A DNA stretch of 64,000 nt, from NCBI RefSeq assembly GCF_918697865.1, contig NZ_CAKKMV010000010.1, forward strand, positions 175,018 through 239,017, read 5' to 3'. A program made the position numbers and the translations under genes. Under the pieces are notes generated by a model. It was not told the origin of the DNA. It searched no databases and worked only from the letters and a program-made list of their open reading frames with translations. This document shows positions 20,221-31,198 of this stretch, piece by piece. The number at the start of each line of letters is the position of its first letter. Position 1 is the stretch's first letter. This stretch comes from Massilia sp. Bi118 (GTDB lineage Bacteria; Pseudomonadota; Gammaproteobacteria; Burkholderiales; Burkholderiaceae_D).

Positions 20221-20661
20221 ATGATCGCCACGCTGCGACTGCTGCTGGCAAGCCTGTGGGCGGGCAGCGTCTGGGCGGTCAGCTACCTGGCCGCGCCGAG
20301 CGCCTTCGCGGTGCTCGACAGTACGCAGGCAGGGAACGTGGTCGGCGTCATGCTGACGCGCCTGGCCTGGCTGTCGACCGCGCTGGCGCCGCTGGTGCTG
20401 CTGCTGGTGTGGCGCTCGGGCGATCTGGATGCTCGCAGGCGGCGCTGGCTGGTGTGGCTGGCGTGCGGGATGCTGGCCTGCAGCCTGGCCGTCTACCTGG
20501 GCCTGCAGCCGATGATGGCGGCGATCCGCGAAGCCGCCGGCCCGGCCGGGGTGAGGGCTTCGCCGCAGTGGGGGACGTTCGCGGCGCTGCACGGGGTGTC
20601 GCAGGTGCTGTATCTGGTGGAGTCCGTGCTGGGCGCGATCCTGGTCGTCAAATCTCGGTGA
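20221..20661 (+). CDS. DUF4149 family membrane protein
   Basis: 146-residue membrane protein with four predicted hydrophobic helices (about 4-25, 47-65, 76-95 and 120-142). The family-typical N-terminal half WAGSVWAVSYLAAPSAF and the C-terminal LHGVSQVLYLVESVLG match DUF4149. Function is unknown. The GAGGCGGG before the ATG is a ribosome-binding site, and the gene is only 8 bp after greA, so it belongs to that transcript. Confidence 0.8.
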   Translation: MIATLRLLLASLWAGSVWAVSYLAAPSAFAVLDSTQAGNVVGVMLTRLAWLSTALAPLVLLLVWRSGDLDARRRRWLVWLACGMLACSLAVYLGLQPMMAAIREAAGPAGVRASPQWGTFAALHGVSQVLYLVESVLGAILVVKSR

Positions 20662-20698
20662 TGTTTGGCGTGGGCTCCCGTGCCCACGTGCGACGGTC

Positions 20699-20725
20699 GA
20701 AAAAAAACCGGAGCAAGCCCCGGTT
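20699..20725 (-). terminator. rho-independent terminator of yhbY
   Basis: On the minus strand AACCGG and CCGGTT (20720-20725 and 20706-20711) pair around a short loop and are followed by a run of seven T. It lies just past the yhbY stop and could act for both converging transcripts. Confidence 0.75.
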
Positions 20726-20746
20726 GATTTTTGAAGCAGCGCAGAA

Positions 20747-21217
20747 TTACTTGTTCAGCGCATTTTTCTTGGTGCTGGCCTGGCGCGTTTTGGCGCGCTT
20801 GATGTTGCCGCCCTGGGTCACGCGTTCGTTCCCCTTCAGCAAGACCTTGGTGACGCTCGGCTTCTTGGTGCCGCTCGGGCTCGGCTTGACGATGGTGACT
20901 TCGCGCATGCCCTTGCCGGCCTTGGCCGTACGTTCCTTGACCGCATCCTTCTTCGGGCGATACAGGACAAGCAGTTTGCCGATATGCTGTACCGGCGCGG
21001 CTTCCAGTTCTTCGCAGACCTGTTCGTAGATGGCGATGCGCGCTTCGCGGTCGTCGCCGAACACACGTACCTTGATCAGGCCGTGTGCGTCCAGGCTGGA
21101 CGCGATTTCTTTTTTGACGGACTCGGTCAGGCCGGCTTCGCCGATCATGACGACGGGGTTGAGCCCGTGAGCTTCCGCACGGAGGGCCGCGCGCTCGGCC
21201 GGTGTAAGTTTGATCAT
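20747..21217 (-). CDS. yhbY: YhbY/CRM-domain RNA-binding protein
   Basis: CRS1-YhbY (CRM) domain protein associated with 50S ribosome assembly. The first 90 residues hold the domain (LTPAERAALRAEAHGLNPVVMIGEAGLTESV, quoted here in two parts by its positions 4-20 and 21-34). The GEAG loop is the KH-like GxxG-type turn. The last 60 residues are a Lys/Arg-rich tail absent from the ~97-residue E. coli protein. It is divergent from rlmE with 46 bp between them, the same pairing as in E. coli (yhbY-rlmE-ftsH). Confidence 0.9.
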   Translation of the reverse strand: MIKLTPAERAALRAEAHGLNPVVMIGEAGLTESVKKEIASSLDAHGLIKVRVFGDDREARIAIYEQVCEELEAAPVQHIGKLLVLYRPKKDAVKERTAKAGKGMREVTIVKPSPSGTKKPSVTKVLLKGNERVTQGGNIKRAKTRQASTKKNALNK

Positions 21218-21263
21218 AATGGTTCTTTTTTGATGTACCTAATAAAAGCAGTATTTTACGCGA

Positions 21264-21908
21264 ATGGCCAAGAACAAATTCAATAAAAACTGGATACACG
21301 ACCACATTAACGACCCGTATGTCAAATTGGCACAGAAAGAGGGTTACCGTGCGCGTGCAGCCTACAAGCTGAAAGAGATCGACGAGGCCGAGAAGCTGAT
21401 CAAGCCGGGCCAGGTCATCGTCGACCTCGGCTGCACCCCGGGCAGCTGGGGCCAGTACACGCGCCGCAAGCTGTCGGGCGGCGAGGAGGGCGGCATCAAG
21501 GGCACCATGATCGGCCTCGACATCCTGCCAATGGAGCCGATCGCCGACATGCACTTCATCCAGGGCGACTTCCGCGAGGACGCGGTGCTGGACCAGCTGG
21601 CCGACATCCTGGGCGAGCGCCAGGCCGACCTGGTGCTGTCCGACATGGCGCCGAACCTGTCCGGCATTCCGACGGCGGACGCGGCCCGTATGGAGCATTT
21701 GATCGAAATCGCTATTGAGTTTTCTCAAGCGCACCTCAAGCCGTCCGGCGCATTGTTAGTAAAATGCTTTAAGGACATGGGGTTTACGCAAATCGTCGAG
21801 CTCTTCCGCAAGGAATTCAAGGTGGTCAAGCAGATCAAGCCGAAGGCTAGCCGCGACAAGTCTTCCGAAATTTTCCTGCTGGGCCGCGGTCTCAAGAATC
21901 CTGCATAG
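21264..21908 (+). CDS. rlmE: 23S rRNA (uridine-2'-O)-methyltransferase RlmE (FtsJ)
   Basis: SAM-dependent 2'-O-methylation of U2552 in 23S rRNA, a late step in 50S maturation. The 214 residues include the N-terminal [13 protein letters not shown] with the first catalytic Lys, the SAM motif [13 protein letters not shown], the catalytic Asp in LVLSDMAPN, a Lys in LLVKCFKD, and the terminal SSEIFLLG. Together these give the K-D-K-E tetrad of the family. The conserved rlmE-ftsH-folP-glmM order follows. Confidence 0.95.
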   Translation: MAKNKFNKNWIHDHINDPYVKLAQKEGYRARAAYKLKEIDEAEKLIKPGQVIVDLGCTPGSWGQYTRRKLSGGEEGGIKGTMIGLDILPMEPIADMHFIQGDFREDAVLDQLADILGERQADLVLSDMAPNLSGIPTADAARMEHLIEIAIEFSQAHLKPSGALLVKCFKDMGFTQIVELFRKEFKVVKQIKPKASRDKSSEIFLLGRGLKNPA

Positions 21909-22138
21909 AGAAAAATGCGGATTATTCACGATCTCGCCCTTGATATTCGGCCGTATAACCGCACATCGCCCAATGGATGGTGTGCATGGGAGTTTATTCG
22001 TGCGCGCCGGAAATAAAAAACCGTTATAGTGACGGGACAAAGCTTCACGAGCGGGCGTGCGTGGCACCGCCTGCTTATTGCGGTAAAATCCGCGTTTGAA
22101 ACAATGGGAAAAGATGCGTCCGCATCAGAGGAGTTTTC
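21909..22138 (+). promoter_or_regulatory. ftsH upstream region with hairpin next to the ribosome-binding site
   Basis: 230 bp without a gene. A possible -10 TAAAAT (22084-22089) has no good -35 partner. The perfect hairpin GATGCG (22113-22118)/CGCATC (22121-22126) ends one base before AGAGGAG and the ftsH GTG at 22139. It could modulate translation initiation. No heat-shock (sigma32) promoter is evident by eye. Confidence 0.4.
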
Positions 22139-24022
<1,884 letters not shown>

Positions 24023-24042
24023 TCGACGGCTGAGCCCCTATA

Positions 24043-24070
24043 AAAGACACCCTGCGGGGTGTCTTTTTTT
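24043..24070 (+). terminator. rho-independent terminator after ftsH
   Basis: AAAGACACCC (24043-24052) and GGGTGTCTTT (24057-24066) form a perfect 10-bp stem with a TGCG loop and a long T run. It ends 25 bp before folP. Confidence 0.92.
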
Positions 24071-24094
24071 CTTTTTCAAATTACCTTTTTTATC

Positions 24095-24934
24095 ATGCGC
24101 CAGTATTTGCAATGCGGCCGCTTCGGCTTTAACCTCGCCCAGCGCCCGCTGGTGATGGGCATCCTCAACGTCACCCCCGATTCCTTCTCCGACGGCGGCC
24201 GCTACCAGGCCCTCGAGTTTGCCATGGAGCGGGCCGAGCAGATGATCAAGGATGGCGTCGACATCATCGACATCGGCGGCGAATCGACCCGTCCCGGCTC
24301 GCCCAGCGTGCCGGTGCAGGAAGAACTCGACCGGGTCATGCCCGTCATCTACGCTCTGCGCGAGCTCGGCCATGCGCTGTCGATCGACACCTGCAAACCC
24401 GAAGTGATGCGCGAAGCCATCATCGCCGGGGCCGACATGATCAATGACATCAATGGTTTTTGCGCGCCGGGGGCGGTCGAGGCGGTGGCCGGCAGCGACG
24501 TCGGCCTGTGCATCATGCACATGCAGGGCACGCCCCAAGACATGCAGGCCCAGCCGGTCTATGGCGACGTGCTGGGGGAGGTGACGGCCTTCCTGCGCGT
24601 GCGCGCGGATGCCTTGCAGGCTGCCGGTGTTGCGCAGGAGCGCATCACGATTGATCCGGGATTTGGCTTTGGCAAGACTGTCGAGCATAATGTCGCATTG
24701 CTTCGTGGTATCAACCAGATGCAGCATGAACTGGGCCTGCCGGTTTTGGCCGGCCTGTCGCGCAAGTCGATGATCGGCGCCTTGACCGGGCGCCCCGTCG
24801 ACCAGCGCCTGGCGGGCAGCCTCGGCGGCGCGTTGGCTGCGGTAGCACAGGGCGCCCGCATCGTGCGGGTCCATGATGTGGCGGAGACGGTGGACGCGCT
24901 GAAGGTGTGGAACGCCGCATCCTCCGGCGCGTGA
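24095..24934 (+). CDS. folP: dihydropteroate synthase
   Basis: Condenses p-aminobenzoate with the pterin pyrophosphate in folate synthesis; target of sulfonamides. It has 279 residues. The signatures MGILNVTPDSFSDGG (pterin loop 1), DIGGESTRPG (loop 2) and the DPGFGFGKT segment are intact. The ATG at 24095 is chosen because the upstream in-frame GTG (24059) lies inside the ftsH terminator. The region before the start is T-rich and shows no Shine-Dalgarno sequence. glmM follows after 26 bp. Confidence 0.94.
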   Translation: MRQYLQCGRFGFNLAQRPLVMGILNVTPDSFSDGGRYQALEFAMERAEQMIKDGVDIIDIGGESTRPGSPSVPVQEELDRVMPVIYALRELGHALSIDTCKPEVMREAIIAGADMINDINGFCAPGAVEAVAGSDVGLCIMHMQGTPQDMQAQPVYGDVLGEVTAFLRVRADALQAAGVAQERITIDPGFGFGKTVEHNVALLRGINQMQHELGLPVLAGLSRKSMIGALTGRPVDQRLAGSLGGALAAVAQGARIVRVHDVAETVDALKVWNAASSGA

Positions 24935-24960
24935 AGAACAACTGAACATAAGAGAACGAT

Positions 24961-26301
24961 ATGGCACGCAAATATTTTGGTACGGACGGCGTACGTGGCC
25001 TGGTGGGCGTGGCCCCCATCACCCCTGATTTCGTGATGCGCCTTGGCTATGCCGCCGGCAAGGTGCTGGCCAAGGGCAGCACCGGCGCCAGCGGCCGTCC
25101 CACCGTGCTGATCGGTAAAGATACCCGCATCTCCGGCTACCTGCTGGAAGCATCGCTCGAGGCCGGTTTCTCGGCCGCCGGCGTCGACGTCATGCTGGCC
25201 GGCCCGATGCCGACCCCGGCCATCGCCTACCTGGTCCGCGCGCTGCGCCTGCAGGCCGGCGTGGTGATCTCGGCCTCGCACAACCCCTTCCAGGACAACG
25301 GCATCAAGTTCTTCTCCGAGCACGGCACCAAGCTGCCGGACGCGGTGGAACTGGAGATCGAAGAAGCGATCGACCAGCCGATGGGCTGCGTCTCGTCCGA
25401 GAAACTGGGCCGCGCGACCCGCCTGCGCGACGCCCAGGGCCGCTACATCGAATTCTGCAAGAGCACCTTCCCGAACGAGCTGGACCTGCGCGGCATGAAG
25501 ATCGTGGTCGACTGCGCCCACGGCGCCGCCTATGCCATCGCCCCGCACGTGTTCCACGAACTGGGCGCGGAAGTGATCGAGCTGGGCACCAAGCCGGACG
25601 GCTTCAACATCAACGACGGCATCGGCGCCACCGCGCCCAAGGCCATGGCCCAGGCCGTAGTCGAGCACCAGGCCGACCTCGGCATCGCGCTGGACGGCGA
25701 CGCCGACCGCCTGATCATGTGCGACGCCAACGGCCGCCTGTACAACGGCGACGAGCTGCTCTACGTGATGGTGCGCGCGCGCATGGCCACCGGCAAGGTG
25801 GAAGGCGCTGTCGGCACCCTGATGACCAACATGGCCCTCGAAGTCGCGTTCAAGGAAATGGGCGTGGGCTTCGCGCGCGCCAAGGTCGGCGACCGCTACG
25901 TGCTGGAAATGATGCAGGAGAAGGGCTGGCTGTTCGGCGGCGAAGGCTCGGGCCACCTGCTGGCCCTGGACAAGCATTCGACCGGCGACGGCATTGTCTC
26001 TGCCCTGCAGGTGCTGTCGGCGCTCCGCCGCAGCAACCAGGGCCTGGCCGAGTGCTGCAAGGAACTGGTGCTGTTCCCACAGACCCTGATCAACCTGCGC
26101 GTGAAGCCGGGCTTCGACTGGACCAGGAATGAAGCCGTGGTGGCCGAGAAGGAGCTTGTCGAGCGCGAGCTGGGCGAGCGCGGCCGCGTGCTGATCCGCG
26201 CATCGGGCACCGAACCGCTGGTGCGCGTCATGGTCGAGGCCAAGGAAGCGGAACTGGCGGAGAGCATGGCCAAGCGCATCGCCGCGCGCTTCGAGCTTTG
26301 A
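24961..26301 (+). CDS. glmM: phosphoglucosamine mutase
   Basis: Converts glucosamine-6-phosphate to glucosamine-1-phosphate on the way to UDP-GlcNAc. The 446 residues start with the typical [11 protein letters not shown]. The phosphoserine loop is SASHNP with S106, the metal loop is LDGDADR, the sugar loop is GGEGSGHL, and the phosphate-binding [12 protein letters not shown] lies near the C-terminus. The UDP-GlcNAc it helps make is the precursor for the polysaccharide locus further along. Confidence 0.96.
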   Translation: MARKYFGTDGVRGLVGVAPITPDFVMRLGYAAGKVLAKGSTGASGRPTVLIGKDTRISGYLLEASLEAGFSAAGVDVMLAGPMPTPAIAYLVRALRLQAGVVISASHNPFQDNGIKFFSEHGTKLPDAVELEIEEAIDQPMGCVSSEKLGRATRLRDAQGRYIEFCKSTFPNELDLRGMKIVVDCAHGAAYAIAPHVFHELGAEVIELGTKPDGFNINDGIGATAPKAMAQAVVEHQADLGIALDGDADRLIMCDANGRLYNGDELLYVMVRARMATGKVEGAVGTLMTNMALEVAFKEMGVGFARAKVGDRYVLEMMQEKGWLFGGEGSGHLLALDKHSTGDGIVSALQVLSALRRSNQGLAECCKELVLFPQTLINLRVKPGFDWTRNEAVVAEKELVERELGERGRVLIRASGTEPLVRVMVEAKEAELAESMAKRIAARFEL

Positions 26302-26329
26302 TGCCGCTTCGCCGGCTGGCGGGCGTTCA

Positions 26330-26358
26330 TTGACGCTTGCGGGCCGGCGGGGTATGAT
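26330..26358 (+). promoter_or_regulatory. promoter of the tRNA-Pro/tRNA-Arg genes
   Basis: TTGACG (26330-26335) and TATGAT (26353-26358) are 17 bp apart. Transcription would start about 3-4 bp before the tRNA-Pro gene at 26368. Confidence 0.75.
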
Positions 26359-26367
26359 CGTTTCTAT

Positions 26368-26444
26368 CGGAGTGTAGCGCAGCCCGGTAGCGCACCTGGT
26401 TTGGGACCAGGGGGTCCAAGGTTCGAATCCTTGTACTCCGACCA
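26368..26444 (+). tRNA. tRNA-Pro (anticodon TGG)
   Basis: 77-nt cloverleaf. The acceptor CGGAGTG pairs with TACTCCG, the anticodon loop reads TTTGGGA between CCTGG and CCAGG, and the T-arm carries GGTTCGAATCC. The terminal CCA is encoded. tRNA-Arg follows after 69 bp. Confidence 0.96.
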
Positions 26445-26513
26445 TTATCTTTGAACGCGGGCTGTCCTCGACGGCCCGTTTTCATTTCCTCTCGACAGCA
26501 TCGCTGTCGTCTT

Positions 26514-26590
<77 letters not shown>

Positions 26591-26684
26591 TCCGCATTCA
26601 TTTCCTCTTTGCTAGCGAACGCCGTCGCCAAGGCGGGCATGTTACTGTCCATTCCGACAACATCGTCGGATTTGGAGGAAGAAT

Positions 26685-27671
26685 ATGCCGTTTTGCCGAT
26701 TGACACGGTCCGCCGCTGCGGGGAATGCCATTGTGACGCTGGCCGCCTTGACCATCTTGCTCGCTGCGCCCGTCCATGCCCAGCAGCCGGCCACGTCCAC
26801 ATCGACGCCAAATGGCGAGGTGTTCGCGCTCAAGCTGCCAGCCGCCACCACGCCGGCGGCAAACGAGGCCAACGGCACCGTCCAGTTCATCGGCACCGCC
26901 ACCGTCCTGATCCGCTACCAGGGCTTCACCATCCTCACCGACCCCAACTTCCTGCACAAGGGAGACCACGTGCACCTGGGCTATGGCATCACCGCCGAGC
27001 GCCTGACCAATCCGGCGATCGAGCTCGACAAGCTGCCACCGATCGACTTCGTGGTGCTGTCGCACATGCACGAAGACCACTTCGACAAGCTGGTGCAGGA
27101 AAAGCTGCCGAAGGACACGCCCATCGTCACCACCAAGGAAGCCGCGGCCTCGCTCGAGAAGCTGGGCTTCACGCGCGGCATCGGGCTGGGGAAATGGGAC
27201 CAGGTGGAGGTCGAGAAGGGCGAGTCGCGCATGCGCCTCACGGCCGTGCCCGGGCGCCATGGCAAGGCCGGCATGCAGGCGCTGCTGCCCAGCGTGATGG
27301 GCTCGGTGCTGGACTTCGGCCCGAACAAGGCGGCGCCGACCTACCGCATGTACATCAGCGGCGATACCCTTGTCTATGACGACCTGAAGAATATCCCACA
27401 GCGCTTCCCCGGCATCGACCTGGCCCTGCTGCACCTGGGCGGCACCCGCATCCTGGGCGTGTTCAAGGTCACGATGGACGGCAAGGACGGCGTGCAGCTG
27501 CTGCAGATCATCCGCCCGCAGCATGCGATCCCGATCCACTACAACGACTACGACGTGTTCAAGTCGCCGCTGGCGGATTTTGCGCGCGAAGTGAAGGCGG
27601 CCGGGCTGGAAGAGCAGGTGAGCTATCTCGCGCACGGCGAGACCTACACCTTCAAGCCCAGAACGCGCTGA
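26685..27671 (+). CDS. secreted metallo-beta-lactamase-fold hydrolase
   Basis: 328-residue protein with an N-terminal signal peptide ending VHA (cleavage near residue 32). The MBL-fold zinc motif is SHMHEDHFD (H127, H129, D131, H132), with further ligand candidates GRHG, SGDT and the final HYND. It resembles the UlaG/L-ascorbate-lactonase-like and NAPE-PLD-like branch of the superfamily, but substrate cannot be read from sequence. GGAGGAAG precedes the ATG. Its stop codon abuts that of the convergent glycosidase with no gap. Confidence 0.85.
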   Translation: MPFCRLTRSAAAGNAIVTLAALTILLAAPVHAQQPATSTSTPNGEVFALKLPAATTPAANEANGTVQFIGTATVLIRYQGFTILTDPNFLHKGDHVHLGYGITAERLTNPAIELDKLPPIDFVVLSHMHEDHFDKLVQEKLPKDTPIVTTKEAAASLEKLGFTRGIGLGKWDQVEVEKGESRMRLTAVPGRHGKAGMQALLPSVMGSVLDFGPNKAAPTYRMYISGDTLVYDDLKNIPQRFPGIDLALLHLGGTRILGVFKVTMDGKDGVQLLQIIRPQHAIPIHYNDYDVFKSPLADFAREVKAAGLEEQVSYLAHGETYTFKPRTR

Positions 27672-29036
27672 TCATTCCTGCTCTTCGGTGCGCGGCGCGA
27701 GCGTCGCGTCCTTTTCGCCGTGCGGGGGCGGCGGGGCCTTCGCCGGGGCGCGCGTCGCGGCCGGTGCGGCGTCCTCGTCGAAGGGCCAGCCGGTATACGG
27801 CGCCACCTCGCGCTGGAATTCGTGCGGCATCACGATCGGCACCTGCAGGCACACGCTCTGGGTCGGCAGGACCTCCATCCAGTCGCGCACCAGTTCCTTG
27901 TAGGCGATGCCGACCGGGCGGATCTTGCGGTCCAGGTCGAACAGGCCGAGGGCGTTGACGTTGCCGTTGTTCTCGCGCAGGGCGGTGTCCCAGTCGACCT
28001 GGTCGGTGAGCGAATACCAGGTGAAACCGACCAAGGGCACGCCGTTATTGCGCACGCGCAGCACGTTGGCCCATTCCTTGCGCAGCCATTGCACCGCTTC
28101 GTCGCCGCGCGGACCCTGGACCAGGTTGGTCTCCGTATGCATCACAGGCAGGCGATAGCGGTTGTAGTACTGGTGGGTGATGACCGCGTAGCCGAAGATC
28201 TCGCCGGCCGAGCGCGTCAGGCCGTCGGCCGAGACGTAGTGCTCGTTGGTCTGGTAATAATCGTTGCCCATGATGCAGTGGTGCTTCAGATTATTGTTCA
28301 GGAAGAAGTGGTACTCGTCGCGCGTCATGCCGTTGTCCAGCATGTACTCGTACATCTCGGAATCGACGCGCCGGCCGTAGTTGAGGTCGAGCGAGAGGAA
28401 GCGCCGCGCATTGTAGAGTTCGGCCGGGCCGATGGCCGCCGGGCTTTCGGCGTGGAAGTATTCGGTCGACTCGCTCTGGATGAACAGGGCATCCGGGCGC
28501 ACCTGCAGGATCGCGTGCATGGCCAGGATATTCGCCTTGACCAGATGCTTCATCGCGGTGACGAAGGCCCGGTCGGTCGTCATCTGTTCGTTCCACCAGC
28601 CGTACAGGGCCGAGAACAGCGCGCAGATCGACATCTCGTTGATCGGCGTGTACAACTGCAGCCAGGGATAGCGCCGTGCGAAGGTGCCGGCATAGTCCGC
28701 GAACAGCTCGGGGAAGTCCGGGTTCTGGAAATTGCCGATCCAGTCCGGCACGCCGAAGTGGCAGAGGTCGACGATGGATGCGATATTGCGCTTGCGCAGA
28801 TCGTTGAACACCATGTCGGCAAATTCCCAGTCGTAGCGCTTGGGGCCGAGCCAGGTCTTGTGCAGTGGCGGACCGTAGCGCAGCACCTTCAGGCCGAGCT
28901 CCTCGACCAGGTCGAAGTCGGTCTTCCAGTGCTTGTAGTGGCCGCACTTTTCCAGTTCGTCCATGCGGACGCGCCCATGCTCGATGGTCGGGTTGCTGTT
29001 TTCGATACCAGTGGCAAAGATAAATCCGGGCGACAT
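27672..29036 (-). CDS. GH1-like family glycosidase
   Basis: 454-residue protein related to glycoside hydrolase family 1 (beta-glucosidase type). The putative acid/base is E134 in YTPINEM, and the putative nucleophile is E302 in VMHTETN. A late FTWYSLTDQVDW matches the conserved GH1 aglycone/+1 region. There is no signal peptide, so it is likely cytoplasmic. The last 40 residues are Ala/Pro-rich and poorly conserved in type. No transporter or regulator for sugars is adjacent. Length fits the family; the specificity is unknown. Confidence 0.8.
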   Translation of the reverse strand: MSPGFIFATGIENSNPTIEHGRVRMDELEKCGHYKHWKTDFDLVEELGLKVLRYGPPLHKTWLGPKRYDWEFADMVFNDLRKRNIASIVDLCHFGVPDWIGNFQNPDFPELFADYAGTFARRYPWLQLYTPINEMSICALFSALYGWWNEQMTTDRAFVTAMKHLVKANILAMHAILQVRPDALFIQSESTEYFHAESPAAIGPAELYNARRFLSLDLNYGRRVDSEMYEYMLDNGMTRDEYHFFLNNNLKHHCIMGNDYYQTNEHYVSADGLTRSAGEIFGYAVITHQYYNRYRLPVMHTETNLVQGPRGDEAVQWLRKEWANVLRVRNNGVPLVGFTWYSLTDQVDWDTALRENNGNVNALGLFDLDRKIRPVGIAYKELVRDWMEVLPTQSVCLQVPIVMPHEFQREVAPYTGWPFDEDAAPAATRAPAKAPPPPHGEKDATLAPRTEEQE

Positions 29037-29179
29037 TCACCCTCCTTTCATCTTGAACGCGTCCTTTTCATTGTAGCCCGGTTAAGATTTTCCGTTCCGA
29101 ACCGTGCGCGCGTCCTTACTGCCGAGTGATAAGCTATGTAACACTTAGACAATATTTCCCACCGCCACCTAATCTCAGC

Positions 29180-31198
29180 ATGTCCACGCTCATCGCGATC
29201 CCGACCGCCGGTCCGCGCGCGCCCGCCACGCTTGCGCCTGCCAACCGCCGGCTTGCCTGGGGCCTGCTGGTCTCGCTGTTGCTGCATGCACTGCTTTTGT
29301 TGCTGCAGTTTGGCGTTCCCGGATTGCGGGCAGGGGCGGGCGGGCCTTTGACGGTGGTGCTGGCGCCGCCGATGCAGACGCCGCCGGCGCCGGTTTTGCC
29401 GCCTGTGCCTTCGCCCGCGCCGCCGCCGCCATTGGTCGCCTCGCCGGCGCCGCCTTTGCCTGGTGTTGCGGTACCGCCGCCCCTACCGGGCAGGGCGGAG
29501 CCGGCCGAGGCCGCACCCGCGCCGCCTGTGCCGGTGCTGCACCGCGGTTTTACCCTGCGCGATCCAGTGCCGGCCATGCCGGCGCCACCGGCGCCCAGGC
29601 CTGCGCCGCCGACGCGCCGCGTCTTGCGGCGGCGCACCCGCCCGCGGCCCCAGCCGCCAAAGGAAACCCTGCACACCGAAGTGATCGCGCGGCAGATGAG
29701 CGAGGATCCCAGCTTCGTGCTGCCGCCGCCCGAACTCCCGGCCCTTGCGGAGATCCCGGAATCGGCTGAAGAGAAGGCCGATCCCGCGCCGCAGCTGGCC
29801 CGGCAGGCGGAAGAAGAGGAAGCCGCACGGGCAAGCGCCGAAGCCGAACGCGTGCTGGCGCAGCGGCTTGCGGACGAGGAAGCGAAACGCCTTGTCGAGC
29901 AGCAGCGCACCGAAGAGCTTGCGCGCCAACAAATGGCGGCGCAGGCTTTGGCCGAGCAGCAGCGAACTGAGGAACTGGCGCGGCAGCAGCTGGTCGAACA
30001 GCAGCGTGCCCAGCAATTGGCCGAGCAGCGCCGTTCGGAAGAGCTAGCCCGTCAGCAGTTTGCCGAACAGGAGCGTGCTCGACAATTGGCAGAGCAGCGC
30101 CGTGCGGAAGAGAGCGCGCGCCAGCAATTGGCTGAACAAAGCCGTTCGGAGGAGCTTGCCCGTCAGCAGCTGGCCGAACAGCAGCGTGCCCAAGCTGCCG
30201 CTGCGGCGGCGGCCGAGCAGCGCCGCATCGAGGAACAGGCACGCCAGCAGCTGGCCGAGCAGCAGCGTGCGCAGCAGTTGGCCGAGCAACGCCGCGTCGA
30301 GGAACAGGCCCGTCAGCAGCTGGCCGAGCAGCAGCGCGCGCAGCAGTTGGCCGAGCAACGCCGCGCCGAAGAGCAGGCCCGGCAGCAACTGGCAGAGCAG
30401 CAGCGAGCGCAGCAGCTCGCCGAGCAGCGCCGCGCTGAAGAGCAGGCCCGCCAGCAAATGGCCGAGCAACAGCGGGCCCAACAGCTCGCCGAGCAGCGCC
30501 AGGCCGACGAGCGCGCCCGGCAGGCCGCTGCACGCCAGCGCGCCGAGGAACTGGCGCGCCAGCAGGCGGCAGAGGCAGAAGCGGCGCGCCGCCTGGCCCG
30601 CCAGGAGGCGGCGCCGGGCTTGCCGGCCGCGGATGGTGGCGGCAGCCTCGCGCGTGCCGACCGCGCAGCGGGATCGGGCGCCGGCCTCGACCTGGGGGGC
30701 GGGCAGGGCGCCGGCGCCGGTGCGCGCGGCTTGCCCGGCAAGGATTTCGGTTCGCGCGCGCGCGAGCTGCTGCGCGGCATCGACGTCGCCAGGGCCGTAC
30801 CGCCGGCCATGCGCGCCGCCGAGCAGGCCCGGCAGGCGGTGCGGCGCGCGCTGGCGGACGCCGCGCGCCGCGACGTCCCGCTGCGCCTCTATCTCGACAG
30901 CGTGCGCCAGAAGATCGAGCGTAACGCCATCGTGAGCCAGGCCCAGCTGTCCAGCGGGGCGGTGCATACCGACCCCGTGGTCAGCATCGCCATCCGCAGC
31001 GACGGCAGCATCGAGGACGTGACCATACTGCGCTCCAGCGGGCGTCCGGACATCGACGACGTCGTGCGCCGGATTGTCAACCTGAATGCGCGCTACTCGG
31101 CCTTCCCGGCCAACGTGGCCGCCAACTACGACGTGATCGAACTGCGCCGCGTCTGGACCTTCGCCGAGGTCCTTCGCCTGGTCGAAGAAGTGCGCTGA
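29180..31198 (+). CDS. TonB-like energy transducer with giant repeated coiled coil
   Basis: 672-residue protein with TonB/TolA architecture. A short cytoplasmic N-terminus is followed by one helix (about 25-45) carrying the S32-x3-H36 pair that ExbB/D-coupled transducers use. A Pro-rich periplasmic linker (about 55-165) comes next. A Gln/Arg/Glu/Ala-rich helical region (about 205-480) contains four exact-period 23-residue units. The C-terminal TonB_C domain begins near VVSIAIRSDGSIEDV. The start at 29180 is chosen because an upstream in-frame ATG adds only a non-hydrophobic leader. No exbB/exbD is nearby. It lies just upstream of wza. It could energise an outer-membrane receptor or span the periplasm as TolA does. 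Confidence 0.82.
   Translation: MSTLIAIPTAGPRAPATLAPANRRLAWGLLVSLLLHALLLLLQFGVPGLRAGAGGPLTVVLAPPMQTPPAPVLPPVPSPAPPPPLVASPAPPLPGVAVPPPLPGRAEPAEAAPAPPVPVLHRGFTLRDPVPAMPAPPAPRPAPPTRRVLRRRTRPRPQPPKETLHTEVIARQMSEDPSFVLPPPELPALAEIPESAEEKADPAPQLARQAEEEEAARASAEAERVLAQRLADEEAKRLVEQQRTEELARQQMAAQALAEQQRTEELARQQLVEQQRAQQLAEQRRSEELARQQFAEQERARQLAEQRRAEESARQQLAEQSRSEELARQQLAEQQRAQAAAAAAAEQRRIEEQARQQLAEQQRAQQLAEQRRVEEQARQQLAEQQRAQQLAEQRRAEEQARQQLAEQQRAQQLAEQRRAEEQARQQMAEQQRAQQLAEQRQADERARQAAARQRAEELARQQAAEAEAARRLARQEAAPGLPAADGGGSLARADRAAGSGAGLDLGGGQGAGAGARGLPGKDFGSRARELLRGIDVARAVPPAMRAAEQARQAVRRALADAARRDVPLRLYLDSVRQKIERNAIVSQAQLSSGAVHTDPVVSIAIRSDGSIEDVTILRSSGRPDIDDVVRRIVNLNARYSAFPANVAANYDVIELRRVWTFAEVLRLVEEVR
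30230..30505 (+). repeat. four tandem 69-bp units in the coiled-coil coding region
   Basis: Units begin at 30230, 30299, 30368 and 30437. Each encodes 23 residues of the type EEQARQQLAEQQRAQQLAEQ plus RRA. Synonymous third-position differences separate them, so they are old enough to have drifted. Looser copies extend upstream to about 29880. Copy number may vary between strains. Confidence 0.9.

Noticed and set aside
24059..24094. Earlier in-frame start for folP
   Set aside because: The GTG at 24059 lies inside the ftsH terminator stem and adds a Phe-rich leader not typical of dihydropteroate synthase.
30230..30505. CRISPR-like periodic repeat
   Set aside because: The repeats are directly adjacent without spacers, lie inside a coding frame and translate to a heptad-like coiled coil.
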